Notes: a model not told the origin generated them from the sequence alone. Positions 18,123 to 26,355 are shown, counted from the stretch's first letter. The stretch: 64,000 nt of DNA from Xanthobacter sp. NM-25 (GCF_022138605.1 NZ_JACBFS010000003.1:248001-312000), one strand, 5' to 3'. Translations and numbers: made by a program.

Positions 18123-19025
18123 TCAGATGACCGCGGCGGCGATGGCCCGGCCGATCTCGGCGAAGGCGGCGTTGCGCTCGTCCATGGTGAGCTTGGTCTG
18201 GGTGAGGTAGATGGCGGCCACGATGGGCTTGCGGCCGCCGGGGCCGGTGGGCCAGGAGACGGCGATGATGGCGCGGGACCCGTGGCCGCCGGCGCCGGTG
18301 CGATCGGCGGTGACCCAGCCGGCGGGAAAGCCGGCCCGCAGCAGCGGCCCGGCCACCTGATCATTGATCATCCAGCCGGTCAGCAGGTCGCGGGCTGGGG
18401 GGAGCAGGGTGTCGCCCAGCAGCAGGCGCGATAGGCTGGCGGCGGCCGCCTGCGGGGTGGTGGTGTCACGCGGGTCGCCGGGGCTCGCTTCGTTGAGGGC
18501 GGTTTCCCAGCGGTCCAGCCGGGTGTCGGAATCGCCGATGCCCCGCATGAAGGCGGTGAGGCCCACCGGCCCGCCGATCTGCATCAGCAGCAGGTTGCCG
18601 GCCGTATTGTCGCTCACCGCCAGTGCCGCTGCGCACAAAGCGGACAGGCTCATGCCGGTGGCCACATGCTGGCTGGTGACCGGGGAATAGGGCACGAGAT
18701 CGGCCGCGGTATAGCGAATGATCTCATCCAGCCGTCGGCGCCGCGCGTGCACTTCCGCCAGCACGGCGGCGACGGCGAACGCCTTGAAGGTGCTGGTGAG
18801 GGGAAAGCGTTCCTCGGCGCGATGCCGCCAGGTCTGGCCGCTGGCGGTATCCTGGATGACGGCGCCGAGGCGGCCGCCGCTGCGGCGCTCCACGCTCTCC
18901 AGCGTCTGTGCGAGGGTCAGGGCGGTGGCGCCCGCCGGCGTGGACAGGCCGGCGCAGCCAAGGCCGGCAAGGGCCGTGGCGGCACTGGAGACGAGCAGGG
19001 TGCGACGGGTGAGTGCGGCGGGCAC
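18123..19025 (-). CDS. class A beta-lactamase, Tat-type leader
   Basis: A 300-aa periplasmic serine beta-lactamase that hydrolyses penicillin-type drugs. Motifs in order: STFK (active serine), SDN in VSDNTAGN, WETALN with the general-base Glu, and RTG in place of KTG within DRTGAGGHGSR, as in carbenicillinase/PSE-type enzymes. The leader LTRRTLLVSSAATALAGLGCAG has a twin-arginine pair and a possible lipobox. The GTG at 19025 is chosen because any further upstream start would run into the tRNA gene at 19104. The spectrum cannot be told from sequence alone. Confidence 0.9.
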   Translation of the reverse strand: MPAALTRRTLLVSSAATALAGLGCAGLSTPAGATALTLAQTLESVERRSGGRLGAVIQDTASGQTWRHRAEERFPLTSTFKAFAVAAVLAEVHARRRRLDEIIRYTAADLVPYSPVTSQHVATGMSLSALCAAALAVSDNTAGNLLLMQIGGPVGLTAFMRGIGDSDTRLDRWETALNEASPGDPRDTTTPQAAAASLSRLLLGDTLLPPARDLLTGWMINDQVAGPLLRAGFPAGWVTADRTGAGGHGSRAIIAVSWPTGPGGRKPIVAAIYLTQTKLTMDERNAAFAEIGRAIAAAVI

Positions 19026-19103
19026 GATGGCGGGCGGCCTCCAGGGGCGGCAGGCGGATGCCCGCCAACTCGCAGCGAACCCCTGCGGAAGGGGGAACAG
19101 GAA

Positions 19104-19435
19104 TGGTGTCCCCGGCGTGACTCGAACACGCGACACCAGGTTTCATCCCACTTCGGCTTTCGCCGCCGCCAGCCCTGCGGCCGGCGTTCGTGGTCTGGAC
19201 TATCCCTTCGCCATGGCCCGCGGGAAGATCCTGCAGAAGCGTTAGGCGCCGCCCGTCTAGTCTCTACACCTTCCCGCTGGAAAAGCTCCCGCGGGCTTGG
19301 CTCGGGATTGGCATGGCCCCTGCGCTGGCAGTGGCCGAAGCTTTCCCCGACTTTGAGCGGATTCACGCGCGGCGTTTCCCCCACACGTGCCCAATTTTAG
19401 GAAACCTGTGCTCTATCCTGCTGAGCTACGGGGAC
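19104..19435 (-). tRNA. tRNA-Arg(CCU), interrupted by a group I intron
   Basis: Spliced, the two exons (19399-19435 and 19104-19143) give a 77-base tRNA. The acceptor stem GTCCCCG/CGGGGAC pairs perfectly and ends in discriminator A plus encoded CCA. The D arm has GCTC/GAGC, the anticodon stem CAGGT/ACCTG with loop TTCCTAA (anticodon CCU), and the T arm GCGTG-TTCGAGT-CACGC. The anticodon loop is split after the last anticodon base. Confidence 0.95.
19144..19398 (-). ncRNA. group I self-splicing intron in the anticodon loop of tRNA-Arg(CCU)
   Basis: A 255-base intron between U36 and A37 of the tRNA. The 5' exon ends in U and the intron ends in G, as group I splicing requires. A P7-like pair is visible: GACTA (19258-19262 read on the minus strand) with TAGTC (19198-19202), inside core-like runs GTGTAGAGACTAGACGG and GGGATAGTCCAGACC. 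It has no reading frame for a homing endonuclease. The same tRNA and site carry a group I intron in Agrobacterium tumefaciens. Confidence 0.9.
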
Positions 19436-19496
19436 CTTGCCTTCCTATACCGGGGCGGCAGGCGCCGCGCCAGCCGGAAGATGGCGCGGTCGGTGC

Positions 19497-19524
19497 CCTT
19501 TGGACAACGTCCTTTGGACAACCT
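19497..19524. repeat. two tandem 14-bp repeats upstream of the tRNA
   Basis: CCTTTGGACAACGT is followed directly by CCTTTGGACAACCT, and a third degenerate copy TTCGGGACAACCC follows. They lie between the ggpS stop and the tRNA start, upstream of the tRNA promoter. No function is known. Confidence 0.7.
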
Positions 19525-19553
19525 TCGGGACAACCCTCTGCATCCGCCCGCCC

Positions 19554-21095
19554 TCAGGGGACGGCCTTGAGGTGGAAGGGCGCCGCCGGCGCTGTCCGCT
19601 CCTGCGGCGCAGGTCCCTCGCGCAGCATCGCGAAATGGCGCCGCGTCGCCTCCGCCCAGCTCTCCAAAGTGAAGCGCCGGGCCGAGCTGCGCAGCAGCCC
19701 CATGCGCCCGCGCGCCTCCTCTTCCGGCATGGCGAGGGCCTGGTCGAGGGCCTTGTCCATGTGGGCGTGGGAGAAGGGATTCACCGGGATGGCCCCTTCC
19801 AGCAGCACCGCCGCACCGGCGAATTCGGAGAGAATCAGCACACCCTTGCCGTCCGCGCCCTGGGCGGCGCAGAACTCGCTCGCCACCAGGTTGAGGCCGT
19901 CGGCCAGCGGGGTGATGGCGGCCACGTCCGCCGCCCGGTAATAGGCGACGAGCTCGGGCAGGGGGATGGCGGTGGAGATCAGCGACACCGGCTGCCACTC
20001 GAAGCTGCCGAAGGCGCCGTTGATGTGGCCGGTGAGCTCCTCGATGCGCTGCTGGATGTCCTCATAGGCACTCATCGCCCGGTTGGCGCCCACCGACACC
20101 AGCATGAAGCGCACCTTGCCGTGAAGCTCGGGCCGGCGCTGCAGCAGGCGCTGGATGGCCTCCAGCTGCTGGATGTTGCCCTTGGTGTAATCGGTGCGGG
20201 ACACCGAGAGGATGAGCTGCCCGCCATCGAGCCCGGCGCGGATGGCCTCCACCTTCTCCGTTACGGCGGGTGCCGCCGCCAGCTCTTCGATGTAATCGAA
20301 ATTCACCCCCACCGGATTGGTGTCGAGATGCACCGTGCGGCCGTCGACGGAGAGGGCCAGCGGGGTGAAGACCTCGCTCAGCGCGGTGCCTTCGCGAGCC
20401 ATGCAGGGGCTGGTCTCCATGTCCTCCGCGAGCCTTGCTCGGGTAAGCGAGTGGGCGGTGGAGACGAAGTTCTGCGCATAGCGCGGAATGTGGAAGCCGA
20501 TGGAATCGCAGGCCAGCAGGCTGTCGACGATCTCCTTGCGCCAGGGTAGTACGTTGAACATGTCCGCCGCCGGGAACGGCGTGTGGTGGAAGAAGGCGAT
20601 CTTCACCGAGGGCTTCAGCTGGCGCAGATAGCCGGGCACGAGCCACAGGTTGTAGTCGTGCACCCAGACCACGGCGTCGTCGGAGGCCTCCTCCGCGGCG
20701 GCTTCCGCGAACGCCCAATTCACGCTGCGGAACGTGGGCCAGTCGACGGGATCGTAATTGTAGCGTTCCTTGAAGCCGTGGAGGATCGGCCAGAAGGCTT
20801 CCTTCGAGGTGACGTGGTAGAAGCTGCGCACCTGCTCGGCGGTGAGGGGCAGGCGCGTCACGGCATAGGTGCCGTAGCTGTCGGAGATCTCCACCACCCG
20901 CTCGAAAGCGGGATGGGCCGGGTCCTCCGCCTCTTTCCAGGCGATCCAGGCGCCGCGGTCCATGCGGCCGAGCAGGGCTTTGAGGGTGGGCACGATGCCA
21001 TTGGGGCTGCCGTGCTCCCGCAGCACCACCTCGCCATCTTCCTCGCGCTCCTCATAGGGGGCGCGATGGTAGACGATGACGAGATCCGATTTCAT
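19554..21095 (-). CDS. ggpS: glucosylglycerol-phosphate synthase
   Basis: A 513-aa GT20 glycosyltransferase that, by family, transfers glucose from ADP-glucose to glycerol-3-phosphate. It follows the cyanobacterial GgpS pattern closely: LVIVYHRAPYEE, SPNGIVPTLKALL, PLTAEQVRSFYHVTSKEAF, VWVHDYNLWLVPGYLRQLKP, IAFFHHTPFPAADMFN and DGLNLVASEFCAAQG. OtsA trehalose-phosphate synthases lack the YHR and SPNGIVP features. The ATG at 21095 overlaps the stop of the HAD gene (ATGA), and gpsA upstream can make the acceptor, which strongly supports this call over trehalose synthesis. Last gene of the gpsA-HAD-ggpS operon. The upstream AT-rich leader may mediate osmotic control. Confidence 0.88.
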   Translation of the reverse strand: MKSDLVIVYHRAPYEEREEDGEVVLREHGSPNGIVPTLKALLGRMDRGAWIAWKEAEDPAHPAFERVVEISDSYGTYAVTRLPLTAEQVRSFYHVTSKEAFWPILHGFKERYNYDPVDWPTFRSVNWAFAEAAAEEASDDAVVWVHDYNLWLVPGYLRQLKPSVKIAFFHHTPFPAADMFNVLPWRKEIVDSLLACDSIGFHIPRYAQNFVSTAHSLTRARLAEDMETSPCMAREGTALSEVFTPLALSVDGRTVHLDTNPVGVNFDYIEELAAAPAVTEKVEAIRAGLDGGQLILSVSRTDYTKGNIQQLEAIQRLLQRRPELHGKVRFMLVSVGANRAMSAYEDIQQRIEELTGHINGAFGSFEWQPVSLISTAIPLPELVAYYRAADVAAITPLADGLNLVASEFCAAQGADGKGVLILSEFAGAAVLLEGAIPVNPFSHAHMDKALDQALAMPEEEARGRMGLLRSSARRFTLESWAEATRRHFAMLREGPAPQERTAPAAPFHLKAVP

Positions 21096-21916
21096 ACGTT
21101 GAGCTCCGGCGGTTCGGGATGCAGATGGAAGGCGGCGATGGCCTCGGCGATGCCGCCGGTGCCTGGTGCCGCGCATTGGCGCACCTTGGGCAGGGCACGG
21201 GTGGCGTCCAGCAGCGCCGCTTCGGCGCCGCCCACCACCGCGCCGTGCAAGCCGGTGCGGAACATGGACAGATCGTTCAGGGTGTCGCCGGCCACCAGAA
21301 CCGCTTCCGGCCGCAGGCCGAGATGGGCGATGAGGCGGAGCAGGGTCGACCCCTTGTTCACCCCCGCCGGCAGCACGTCGAGGAAGCAGCCGTGGGAGAT
21401 GAGGATGTCGAGCCCGGCCGCCTCCAGCGGGGCGATGGACGCCGGATCGTAGGCGGCGGGATCGTAATGGTAGGACACCCGGTGGCGGAACGGCGTGTCC
21501 TGCTCCGCCAGCCCCGGCGCGGCGCCCAGCGTGCGGCGCACCAGATCGGCCCGCGCGCCCCAGGCGGTGGCGATGGGAGCTTCCAGATCATGCATGATCT
21601 CAAGGCTGGGCGCGGCGCCCGCGCGGTCGACGCGCGCCACCGTGGTGCCCACGTCCGCCACCACATAATCGGGAACCGGGATCTCCTGCGCCCCATCGAC
21701 GGTGCCCGCGCAGAGCTCGGTGATGAAGCCGGGATCGCGGCCGGTGACGAAGATGAGCCCCACCTCGTCCCGCCGGGCGGAAATCCAGCGATAGAGCGCC
21801 TGGCGCATCGGCGCCGTGCCGCCGAGGAAGGTGCCGTCGAGGTCGGTGGCGAGCACGAAGCGCCAGTCCTGCCGATCTCCCCGCGTCAGGGCGGGCCGGG
21901 TTACCGCCACGGTCAA
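21092..21916 (-). CDS. HAD-family sugar phosphatase, probable glucosylglycerol-phosphate phosphatase
   Basis: A 274-aa HAD hydrolase. The nucleophile motif is VLATDLDGTFLGG (DxDGT), LIFVTGRDPGF is motif II, and AGDTLNDLSMF is the acidic motif IV; the cap resembles sucrose-phosphatase/MPGP members. It sits between gpsA and ggpS with overlapping stops and starts, so it most likely removes phosphate from glucosylglycerol phosphate; this is inference. No ATG lies near the N terminus. A TTG at 21916 overlapping the gpsA stop, or a GTG at 21910, are the likely starts. Confidence 0.8.
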   Translation of the reverse strand: MTVAVTRPALTRGDRQDWRFVLATDLDGTFLGGTAPMRQALYRWISARRDEVGLIFVTGRDPGFITELCAGTVDGAQEIPVPDYVVADVGTTVARVDRAGAAPSLEIMHDLEAPIATAWGARADLVRRTLGAAPGLAEQDTPFRHRVSYHYDPAAYDPASIAPLEAAGLDILISHGCFLDVLPAGVNKGSTLLRLIAHLGLRPEAVLVAGDTLNDLSMFRTGLHGAVVGGAEAALLDATRALPKVRQCAAPGTGGIAEAIAAFHLHPEPPELNV

Positions 21917-23073
21917 GGCAACAGCTCCGCGAAGCGGCGGGTCACCTCGTCCTGCGCCGGATGGGGGAAAGTGAGGTCGAGGGCGCGCGGCTCCGCCTGG
22001 ATGGGCGAGGACCAATAGGCGGCGAAGGTCTCGCCGATGGGGCGGCCATCGGCGACAATGGCGCGGACCATCTCGCAGATGGGCATGTGGAGGCCCAGGC
22101 GCCGGGCAAGATCGGTGACGGTGAGCGCGTTGTGGCGGCCTTCCACCAGAACCGGCGCGCCGTCGAACACCTCCGCGTCGCTGCGGCCCTGGCCGCGCTC
22201 AAAGCCATAGCGGAAGTTGCGCGACTTGAGGCTGGAGCAGGTGAGCATGAGGTCGCCCATGCCCGACAGGCCGGTGACCGTCTCCCGCCGGCCGCCGAGG
22301 CGCACCGCCAGTTCCTTCATCTCGTCGAGGCCGCGGGTGATGAGGGCGGCCCGGGTGTTCTCGCCGAAGCCGGCGCCCGCCAGCATGCCGCAGGCGATGG
22401 CGATGACATTCTTCACCGCCCCGCCCACCTCGGCCCCGGCCATGTCGTCGGAGACATAGGGGCGGAAGCTGTCGGAGGTGAGGGTGGCGGCCATGCGCGC
22501 CCCGGCGCGGGCGTGGGGCGGCACGTGGGGGCCGGTGACGCAGGCGATGGTGGCCGCGGTGGGGTGGCCCGCCGCGGTCTCGGTGGCGAAGGTGGGGCCG
22601 GTGACCACGCCGATGACACGGCCCGGCGCGGCCTCTTCCGCCACCGACGACATCATGAGGCCGGTCTCGGCCTCGATGCCTTTGGCGCTGACGAACAGGG
22701 GCACATCCGGCGCGGTGAGCGCAGCGATGCGGCCGGCCATCTCCCGGATGGTGGTGGAGGGGGTGACCAGCAGCACCGCCTCGGCGCCATCGAGCGCGGC
22801 CGCGAGATCGGCGGTGGGGGTGATGGCTTCCGGAATGGGAATGTCGCCCAGATAGGCGCTGTTGCGGCGCGCGCGGGCGATCTCGGCGGCACGGTCCGCA
22901 TTGCGCATCCACAGATGGACGCGCCGGCCGGCACGGGCGGCGACCAGGGCGAGCGCAGTGCCCCAGGCGCCGCCACCGATGACGGCCAGGGTGTCGTAAG
23001 GGCGGGGCACCAGGGGAAGCGGCTCAGTAACGGGGCGCCGCGGCTGGTGCGCGAGAGTGGCGAAGTCGGTCAT
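21913..23073 (-). CDS. gpsA: NAD(P)H-dependent glycerol-3-phosphate dehydrogenase
   Basis: A 386-aa cytoplasmic enzyme reducing dihydroxyacetone phosphate to glycerol-3-phosphate. The nucleotide fold LAVIGGGAWGTALALVAARAG begins at about residue 29, after a longer than usual N terminus. FVSAKGIE, VVTGPTFATETAAGHPTA, GAVKNVIAIACGMLAG (catalytic Lys) and GLSGMGDLMLTCSS are typical GpsA motifs. ATG 23073 has a GGGGG site. As first gene of the gpsA-HAD-ggpS operon it may be a dedicated supplier of glycerol-3-phosphate for glucosylglycerol; a second housekeeping copy elsewhere would support that. Confidence 0.95.
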   Translation of the reverse strand: MTDFATLAHQPRRPVTEPLPLVPRPYDTLAVIGGGAWGTALALVAARAGRRVHLWMRNADRAAEIARARRNSAYLGDIPIPEAITPTADLAAALDGAEAVLLVTPSTTIREMAGRIAALTAPDVPLFVSAKGIEAETGLMMSSVAEEAAPGRVIGVVTGPTFATETAAGHPTAATIACVTGPHVPPHARAGARMAATLTSDSFRPYVSDDMAGAEVGGAVKNVIAIACGMLAGAGFGENTRAALITRGLDEMKELAVRLGGRRETVTGLSGMGDLMLTCSSLKSRNFRYGFERGQGRSDAEVFDGAPVLVEGRHNALTVTDLARRLGLHMPICEMVRAIVADGRPIGETFAAYWSSPIQAEPRALDLTFPHPAQDEVTRRFAELLP

Positions 23074-23169
23074 GGGACCCCCTGTGTTGCAAGGGCGTGC
23101 CGCAGCCGCACAAAGCGGGTGGCGACGGGGCAAGGATTGCCCGGTTCGGCTCCCGAAGAAGCCTGCCTT

Positions 23170-23400
23170 CATTCAATGGTTGAATGTATGATATGTGGAT
23201 ATTTTTCAAAATGTCAATTCTTTTGCGCCGAAAAAATGAAAATGATTTGTCTATTTAATGTCTTTCGAAAATGCACTTTGTGAGATGAAGAAAAAACTTG
23301 TGATATATTAAATATCAATTCTGAGATAAGTAAAAATAATTCATTGATAATGAAGTTTACGACATATCTTTCAGTTTGTTGTTTCTGTCGGTGGAGCCGG
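23170..23400. other. AT-rich leader of the gpsA-ggpS operon
   Basis: The gene-free region 23074-23827 contains this strongly AT-rich block (for example ATATTAAATATCAATT) next to gpsA; the remainder to 23827 is ordinary GC-rich DNA with no supported gene. The operon promoter is probably in the AT-rich part. Confidence 0.5.
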
Positions 23401-23827
23401 CTGTGCACGCCATGCAATCTTTGGGCGATCATGTAACGTCATTGCGCGCGCTCGTCATGAGCGGTCGGGATGCGTGAAAAATCACGTGCTGCAAATACGT
23501 TGGCGCCATGGAGCCGGGGTCGCCCGGTGCTGCCTGGGCGTGGCGGATTGATCCGATCTACTGACCGGTGGCTGATGGGGGCGGCGCAGCATGATCGCGC
23601 CGGTGCCGGGGACAGTCGGATGTGGGGAGGGGTGTCCTAATACCGTATTTCAGGTCGGTGTGCTGCGTTGTACCTGCTTCATGCGGGCGATTCCCGGTCG
23701 GCGGCGGCGGTCGGTGGGGCAGGGAAAACGAAAAGGTTTGCGCGAGATCAAAGAATGGCGCGACAGTGGCGGTGATCCTGCGATGTTACGGCGGCCCCGA
23801 TGCGCAGGAGGATGGCTCGTGGGCGTG

Positions 23828-24493
23828 ATGCCTCAGGAATTCAACACTTCGCGCGAGGTCCAGATCCCGCCCTTCGGGCTGGCGGGGGAGGTTGTGGTTC
23901 CCGCCGGTGCGCGCCGGCTGGTGGTGTTTGTGCACGATGCCGCCTCCGACCACACCAGTGTGCGCAACCGGACCGTGGCGCGGCTTCTGCAACCCCGGGG
24001 TTTCGCCACCGTGGTGTTCGATCTGGTGCGACCGCAGGATCGGGCGGACGGCGCACGGGTGGTGGATGACCTGATCGAGCAGAGCGACCGGCTGGTGGAG
24101 CTCCTCTCCTGGATCGGCCGGGAGCGCGATCTCGCCTCCCTGCCGTGCAGCCTGTTCGGCGCCGGAACCGGCGCGGCGGTGGCGCTGGTGGCGGCGGCCC
24201 GGGTCCAGTCACGGGTCCATGCGCTGGTCTCGCGCGGCGGGCGGCCCGATCTCGCCAAGCCGGTGCTGGGCCTGGTGCGGGCACCGACCTTGTTGCTGGT
24301 CGGCAGCGCCGATCTGGAGGTGCTGGACCAGAACCGCAGCGTCATGGCCCTGTTCGGCGGACCCGCTGCGCTTGAAGTGGTGCCGGGGGCGAGCCACCTG
24401 TTCGCCGAGGAGGGCGCCCTGGAGGCCGTGGCCCGGCTGACGGCGGACTGGCTGGCCGCGCAGGTGGGCCTCGCCTCCTCCGGCCAGCGATGA
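23828..24493 (+). CDS. dienelactone hydrolase-like alpha/beta fold protein, nucleophile missing
   Basis: A 221-aa cytoplasmic alpha/beta-fold protein. VVFVHDAASDHTSVRNRTVARLL precedes the nucleophile elbow LFGAGTGAAVALVAAA; related proteins read GASTGAAAAL here, so the serine appears to be glycine. The acid region LLLVGSADLEVLDQNR and the histidine region VVPGASHLFAEEGALE are kept. It may be a non-catalytic relative or use another residue. Start ATG 23828 gives MPQEFNTSREVQIP; the open frame extends back to 23591 with poor coding character. Confidence 0.75.
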   Translation: MPQEFNTSREVQIPPFGLAGEVVVPAGARRLVVFVHDAASDHTSVRNRTVARLLQPRGFATVVFDLVRPQDRADGARVVDDLIEQSDRLVELLSWIGRERDLASLPCSLFGAGTGAAVALVAAARVQSRVHALVSRGGRPDLAKPVLGLVRAPTLLLVGSADLEVLDQNRSVMALFGGPAALEVVPGASHLFAEEGALEAVARLTADWLAAQVGLASSGQR

Positions 24494-24524
24494 GCCCCCG
24501 GGGCTGTCTCCGCACGCGCTGAGT

Positions 24525-24737
24525 TCAGGGACGGATCGGCACCCAACGCGCGCCCGCCTTCACATAGCTGCGCTTTACCGCCGCCCACGCGATGCGGTGG
24601 GCAGCCTCCTCGCGGCGCGGGTCGTCCAGATGGGCGGCAAAGGCGGCGTTGAAGGCGGCGCGGTAGATGTCGCAGCCGTGCTGAGGCAGGTGCTGGCGCA
24701 CGGCGGGCGGCAGGTCGTCATTGCTCCGGTATGGCAA
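24525..24737 (-). CDS. chaB: ChaB family protein
   Basis: A 70-aa small cytoplasmic protein starting with TTG at 24737, read MPYRSNDDLPPAVRQHLP, the usual ChaB N terminus. It continues IYRAAFNAAFAAH and AHRIAWAAVKRSYVK. A GGGAGG ribosome site six bases before the TTG settles the start. ChaB was named as a regulator of the ChaA cation antiporter, but its role is uncertain. It follows the DUF3775 gene on the same strand, 80 bases downstream. Confidence 0.9.
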   Translation of the reverse strand: MPYRSNDDLPPAVRQHLPQHGCDIYRAAFNAAFAAHLDDPRREEAAHRIAWAAVKRSYVKAGARWVPIRP

Positions 24738-24817
24738 TCCGGCCTCCCAACGGTGCAGGCGCAGGGGGAGACGTGCGGCCCGCAGGAGACACACGCATGT
24801 CTCGTGCCGCGCAGGGC

Positions 24818-25246
24818 TCAGTCGGCTTCTGTCTCGTCGCTGTCGAGATCCTCGCAGGAATAGCCGAGCTGCGACAGGGCCTCCTCCAGATAGTCGGCCA
24901 GCAGCGGGATGCCCAGAAGATAGGTTGCGGTCCGGTTGTTGTGGGCGCGGGCGGCTTCGGCGCGCAGCTCGTCCCAGCTGTTGAAGTCGCCGTCGCCGCG
25001 ACCAAGCCACGCCAAGGCCACCAGATCCTCCTGCTCATCCTCATTCATGTCGCGGATGAAGGAGACGATCTCGCTGCGCACCGGGTCGCTGGCGTGATCC
25101 TCCAGCACCGACACCATGGCGTCGTCGGCCGCGTTGGAACCGCTATCGGGATCGCTGACGGCGTCCTTCACGTCGAATTCGCGCGCCAGCTGGATCAGAA
25201 AGCACACCTTCTCCAGGGAGACGGTCAGATTCGGGGCATCGGCCAT
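24818..25246 (-). CDS. DUF3775 domain protein
   Basis: A 142-aa acidic cytoplasmic protein. It carries LEKVCFLIQLAREFDVKD at the start and FIRDMNEDEQEDLVALAWLGRGDGD with LLGIPLLADYLEEAL, characteristic of DUF3775, a family common in alphaproteobacteria and of unknown function. GGAGAAG precedes the ATG. Probably co-transcribed with chaB. Confidence 0.9.
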   Translation of the reverse strand: MADAPNLTVSLEKVCFLIQLAREFDVKDAVSDPDSGSNAADDAMVSVLEDHASDPVRSEIVSFIRDMNEDEQEDLVALAWLGRGDGDFNSWDELRAEAARAHNNRTATYLLGIPLLADYLEEALSQLGYSCEDLDSDETEAD

Positions 25247-25385
25247 GGTGCTTCTCCAGGAAAATCAGGCGGGGCTGCCAGACAGCCACCGCGCGCTGCA
25301 CTCTTATCCTGAATCTCGCATCCATGTCCGGCCGGCGTTGACCGGCGTCAAACGGGCGCAGGTTGGCCCGGCCCCGGGGGCGCCC

Positions 25386-25916
25386 TCACGGCATGGCGGA
25401 GGGCAGCTTGATGATCTCGCCATCGACCGCAAACGTGCCGTAGCCGCGGTGGTGGATGGTCTTGGGTTGCTTCTGCGCGGGATCGCGCCACGCCTTCACC
25501 ACCTCCAGCACGAACAGATTGTGGCTGTTCACGAGGCGGGTGTTCACCACCTTGCATTCGAGGTTGGCGAAGCATTCGGCGATGAGGGGCGCCTTCACCT
25601 GTTCCGCCGGCAGCGGCGTCAGTCCGAAGGTGGCGAACTTGTCGGTGTCGGCGCCGGAGCAATTGCCGATGCCCACCACTTTCTTGGCAAGCTCCACCGC
25701 CGGCACGGCGATCACGCATTCCTTGGTGGCGCGCAGGGCGGTGAAACTGAAATCGCCGCCGCTGACCACGCAGGCCACCAGCGGCGGGGTGAACTCCACC
25801 ATCATGTGCCACGACATGGTCATGACATTGGGCACGCCCCGCTGGCTGGTGGTGAGCAGCACCACCGGCCCGGGCTCCAGGACCTGATAGACCTCGTCGA
25901 GAGGCAGATCCTTCAC
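25386..25916 (-). CDS. flavin reductase family protein (FMN-binding split barrel)
   Basis: A 176-aa cytoplasmic flavoprotein. PVVLLTTSQRGVPNVMTMSW is the typical flavin-reductase N-terminal strand pair and VACVVSGGDFSFTALRATKECVI follows. NLECKVVNTRLVNSHNLFVLEVVKAW matches the C-terminal half of this family. The start is GTG at 25916 with AAGGGA upstream. The substrate is unknown; family members reduce FMN or act as oxidoreductases. Confidence 0.85.
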   Translation of the reverse strand: MKDLPLDEVYQVLEPGPVVLLTTSQRGVPNVMTMSWHMMVEFTPPLVACVVSGGDFSFTALRATKECVIAVPAVELAKKVVGIGNCSGADTDKFATFGLTPLPAEQVKAPLIAECFANLECKVVNTRLVNSHNLFVLEVVKAWRDPAQKQPKTIHHRGYGTFAVDGEIIKLPSAMP

Positions 25917-25940
25917 GGCAGATCCCTTATTGCAGGCGCG

Positions 25941-26069
25941 TCACGGCCGCCGGCGGGCGCGCACGCGCACCGGGATCGCCTGGGGCTTCCGCGCGGCCTG
26001 GTGAAGGGCGAGCTGCACGGCGGCAACGGAACCGAGGGCGAGAAGCGCGAGCGTCGCGAGCGACAACAT
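25941..26069 (-). CDS. 42-aa single-pass membrane peptide
   Basis: MLSLATLALLALGSVAAVQL forms one hydrophobic helix, followed by a basic tail rich in arginine. A strong GGAGGGAG ribosome site lies eight bases before the ATG at 26069, so translation is likely. It ends 24 bases before the flavin reductase start and is probably co-transcribed. No family is recognised. Confidence 0.6.
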   Translation of the reverse strand: MLSLATLALLALGSVAAVQLALHQAARKPQAIPVRVRARRRP

Positions 26070-26355
26070 GGATAATCTCCCTCCTGGGAGGACAATCGGG
26101 GCCGGCGCAGTGTGGCGCGCCGACGGCACCAGCAAAACCCCAGAAGCTGTGGCGAGCCTTGCTTCTCATCAAATATGCAGCGCCGGCCGCTTCGCGAGGG
26201 TGTTCACGTTTTCTTGAGCATGTTTTCGAGTCCGCTTGCCCGGCCGCCGCGGGGGATGGCGTTGAACCATGGTCGGTGGCGGCGCCGGGCTCCCGCGGCG
26301 CCGGAAATGACGTATGAGCACGGCGGGCCGCTCACGGCCTCGAGGCCTGTCTTTC

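Noticed and set aside
19026..19136. Longer N terminus for the beta-lactamase
   Set aside because: It would overlap the 3' exon of the tRNA-Arg gene.
19554..21095. Trehalose-6-phosphate synthase OtsA
   Set aside because: YHRAPYEE, SPNGIVPTLK and the gpsA neighbour fit GgpS instead.
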